DNA of 6,960 nt from NCBI GenBank assembly GCA_022739095.1, contig JAIJEI010000102.1:1-6960 (forward strand), given 5' to 3'. The notes under the pieces are model-generated. The model did no database searches and was not told the DNA's origin. It saw only the letters and a program-made list of their open reading frames with translations. The stretch comes from Bifidobacterium sp. GTDB taxonomy: Bacteria > Actinomycetota > Actinomycetes > Actinomycetales > Bifidobacteriaceae. Each line of letters begins with the position of its first letter. The first letter of the stretch is position 1. Position numbers and translations under genes: made by a program. Shown piece after piece: positions 5,822-6,960 of this stretch.

Positions 5822-6529
5822 CTAATCCTCGCTCACTCCCGTCGAGAGGATGCTTTTCAACGATTCCGACGTCTGTATCTTCAGCGGGCGTTTCCCGGAC
5901 TGAACGACGAGACCCGCATCCAGTATCTTCCCCACGTATGTTCTCGCACTTTGCTTGGATAGTCCGATTTGGCGGGCGGCGTCGTCCAGCGATATGGACT
6001 CGGTCGAATCGAACATCTCCTCCTGGATTACGCCGTATAGTATCGAGGCCGCTTTCGCAGACAGACCGTGCTTCTGCCTAAGCTGTTCGCAAATCGTCTC
6101 GCCCTTGTCAAGCTGGTCAACCATGATTTCGAGCTCGTCAATCAGCTCGTCCTGGGCTTCACGGATGAACCCGAGGAGGGTGTTCACGAAAAGCGTGAGC
6201 TCTCCGCAGTTCAGCTTAGCCTCCGCTTCCACGAACGCCTTGTAGTAGGCGTTTTTGTTCTCCGCAATGGTGCGCGACAAAGACAGTACCGTAGGCATGG
6301 TCAGATCATGATTCAGGTAAAGGGCCAGGAGATACCGCCCGGTCCTGCCGTTGCCGTCGTAGAACGGGTGAATGTACTCGAATAGGAAATGCGACATGAT
6401 AGCCGCCTGCAGGCGAGGAATCTCGTCGGAGGTTGCGAGATGAATCATATCCGCGAGAAGCGCGCTGATATTGCCTTCGCCACTGACGCCGTTATGAATT
6501 GCAAGACCGTGCGGCCGCCTTGGCACCAC
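5822..6529 (-). pseudogene. Fic-family protein, 5'-truncated (AMPylation domain plus C-terminal wHTH)
   Basis: The open frame (235 codons from a GTG at 6529) holds the second part of a Fic protein, which typically transfers AMP from ATP to a hydroxyl side chain of a target protein. The complete catalytic motif HPFYDGNGRTGR is at residues 54-65, following the expected helical region (IPRLQAAIMSHFLFEYI). Residues about 100-165 are helical and acidic. Residues about 176-213 (ISLDDAARQIGLSKQSARTYV) look like a winged helix-turn-helix. Only 53 residues precede the catalytic His, whereas full-length relatives have roughly 150-200, so the N-terminal part with the inhibitory helix or target-flap region is missing. 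No ribosome-binding site precedes the GTG, and the frame abuts a membrane-protein fragment out of frame. Probably inactive, though a shortened Fic core from an internal start cannot be excluded. Confidence 0.8.
6335..6370 (-). other. Fic catalytic motif HPFYDGNGRTGR
   Basis: This is the active-site loop of the truncated Fic frame. It matches HxFx(D/E)GNGRxxR without deviation: catalytic His first, Asp for metal binding, GNG for phosphate binding and the final Arg. The core is therefore chemically intact although the gene's 5' part is missing. Confidence 0.9.
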
Positions 6530-6689
6530 CGTTGCGCAAACGGGTGATTTCAGCCAGAACGATGGAATCAGTGCGCTTGTCGATACTCAGGTGAGCGGAA
6601 ATAATCCAGCAGACGATCATCGCACAGGCGAACCAGCCGAGCAGCACCGCGCCCAGAATAGTGCAACCGGCAAGCGAGATGGCCGCCAT
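6492..6689 (-). pseudogene. Fragment of a small membrane-protein gene, truncated at its 3' end
   Basis: A 65-codon frame begins MAAISLAGCTILGAV. Residues about 3-32 are hydrophobic and form one long or two short membrane segments, followed by a soluble tail HLSIDKRTDSIVLAEITRLRNGGAK. The last dozen codons (around AAARSCNS) coincide with the first codons of the Fic frame in another phase, so the natural C-terminus was probably lost at a breakpoint near 6510-6525. A purine-rich GGCGGCAGG precedes the ATG. The start lies 10 nt from the four-repeat array. I do not recognise the family. Confidence 0.5.
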
Positions 6690-6698
6690 CCTGCCGCC

Positions 6699-6774
6699 TT
6701 TTCTGCCTCATCAGCCCATTTTCTGCCTCATTTTGATAAAATATGATGCAGAAAAGTTCGTATGATGCAGAAAA
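6699..6774. repeat. Array of four 13-bp repeats, two in each orientation
   Basis: The motif ATGA(G/T)GCAGAAAA occurs four times. Two copies read on the minus strand (6699-6711 and 6719-6731, both ATGAGGCAGAAAA) and two on the plus strand (6743-6755 and 6762-6774, both ATGATGCAGAAAA). Spacing within each pair is 7 and 6 nt. The inner copies form a 37-bp inverted repeat around an AT-rich centre (TTTGATAAAAT). The array fills the divergent region between the membrane-protein fragment and the Fic start and contains TATGAT hexamers (6742-6747, 6761-6766) that could serve as -10 boxes. Two dimeric operator sites for a repressor, perhaps an autoregulating Fic or antitoxin protein, is the simplest reading. 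Confidence 0.75.
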
Positions 6775-6783
6775 TGAGGCGGT

Positions 6784-6960
6784 ATGAGATCATTTGACTA
6801 CATCGAATCAGGTAAGACGTTGCTCACCCCGCACACCACGAGTTTGCTTGCCGCGATTCACGAGGCAAAAGGGCGCCAAAGCATACAGACAACGATCAGA
6901 CCGGATATATTGGAGACGCTGGTTGCCGTCGCGCGCATCCAAAGCACAGATGCCTCAAAC
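6784..6960 (+). CDS. N-terminal part of a second Fic-family protein (continues past the right edge)
   Basis: ATG at 6784, with TGAGGCGG just upstream, opens 59 codons to the window end: MRSFDYIESGKTLLTPHTTS and so on, ending VAVARIQSTDASN. This is the N-terminal pattern of Fic proteins of the type that carry an inhibitory helix near the start. Their STxASNxIEG motif, the (S/T)xxxE(G/N) autoinhibition signature, would begin at the last residues seen here. The catalytic motif would lie outside the window. It faces away from the truncated Fic gene at 5822-6529. The N-terminal style seen here usually goes with catalytic cores of the HPFNDGNGR type, so the two pieces are probably from different Fic subfamilies, not halves of one gene (inference from remembered family patterns). 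Confidence 0.7.
   Translation, partial: MRSFDYIESGKTLLTPHTTSLLAAIHEAKGRQSIQTTIRPDILETLVAVARIQSTDASN

Noticed and set aside
6511..6518. GCGGCCGC (an 8-bp palindrome, a NotI site) exactly near the Fic breakpoint
   Set aside because: It is tempting as a recombination site or an assembly/cloning scar, but one 8-bp GC-rich palindrome in GC-rich DNA can occur by chance and nothing else supports it.
6699..6774. The four repeats as a CRISPR array
   Set aside because: Repeats are only 13 bp, spacers 6-11 bp, and orientation is mixed. They lie in a promoter, and no cas gene is present.
5822..6960. A single Fic gene split in two by a simple inversion
   Set aside because: The right-hand N-terminus and the left-hand catalytic core look like different Fic subfamilies, and the inverted-repeat ends that would define a clean invertible segment are not both in the window. 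Kept only as an alternative.

Overview
The window reads as actinobacterial DNA of moderate to high GC, with strong AAGGAG/TAGGAGG ribosome-binding sites and short or overlapping gene junctions. The protein style (sugar-porter MFS, ROK kinase, NanE, Fic proteins) is most like Bifidobacterium. The genus is an impression from family resemblance and was not tested by a search.

Left and centre (about 1-5700) hold a compact amino-sugar catabolic locus built around a divergent promoter region (2823-3062). Leftwards run an MFS sugar-porter transporter, an HSL-type alpha/beta hydrolase that overlaps its stop codon, and a previously easy-to-miss 56-residue small membrane protein whose ATG directly follows the hydrolase stop. 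A further gene start may run off the left edge. Rightwards run a ROK kinase (probable N-acetylmannosamine kinase), NanE (N-acetylmannosamine-6-phosphate 2-epimerase) and an AraC-family regulator. Together they suggest uptake of ManNAc or an acylated/ManNAc-containing compound, removal of an ester group, phosphorylation, and epimerisation to GlcNAc-6-phosphate. No sialate lyase, sialidase or ABC transporter is present here. The divergent region carries promoter-like hexamers for both directions, two small palindromes and a 42-nt leader hairpin.

The strip 5682-5821 holds no full gene. It has an 11-codon open frame with a good ribosome-binding site ending at an in-frame TAG, possibly the remnant of a broken gene.

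The right end (5822-6960) is a rearranged Fic region. A Fic protein gene on the minus strand keeps its catalytic motif and C-terminal winged-helix-like part but lacks its N-terminal part. Its 5' end abuts, out of frame, a fragment of a small membrane-protein gene. Facing the other way, the start of a second Fic-type gene runs off the right edge at 6784. Between the two lies an unusual array of four 13-bp repeats, two in each orientation, filling the divergent promoter. This repeat array and the broken/duplicated Fic arrangement are the most unusual structures in the window.
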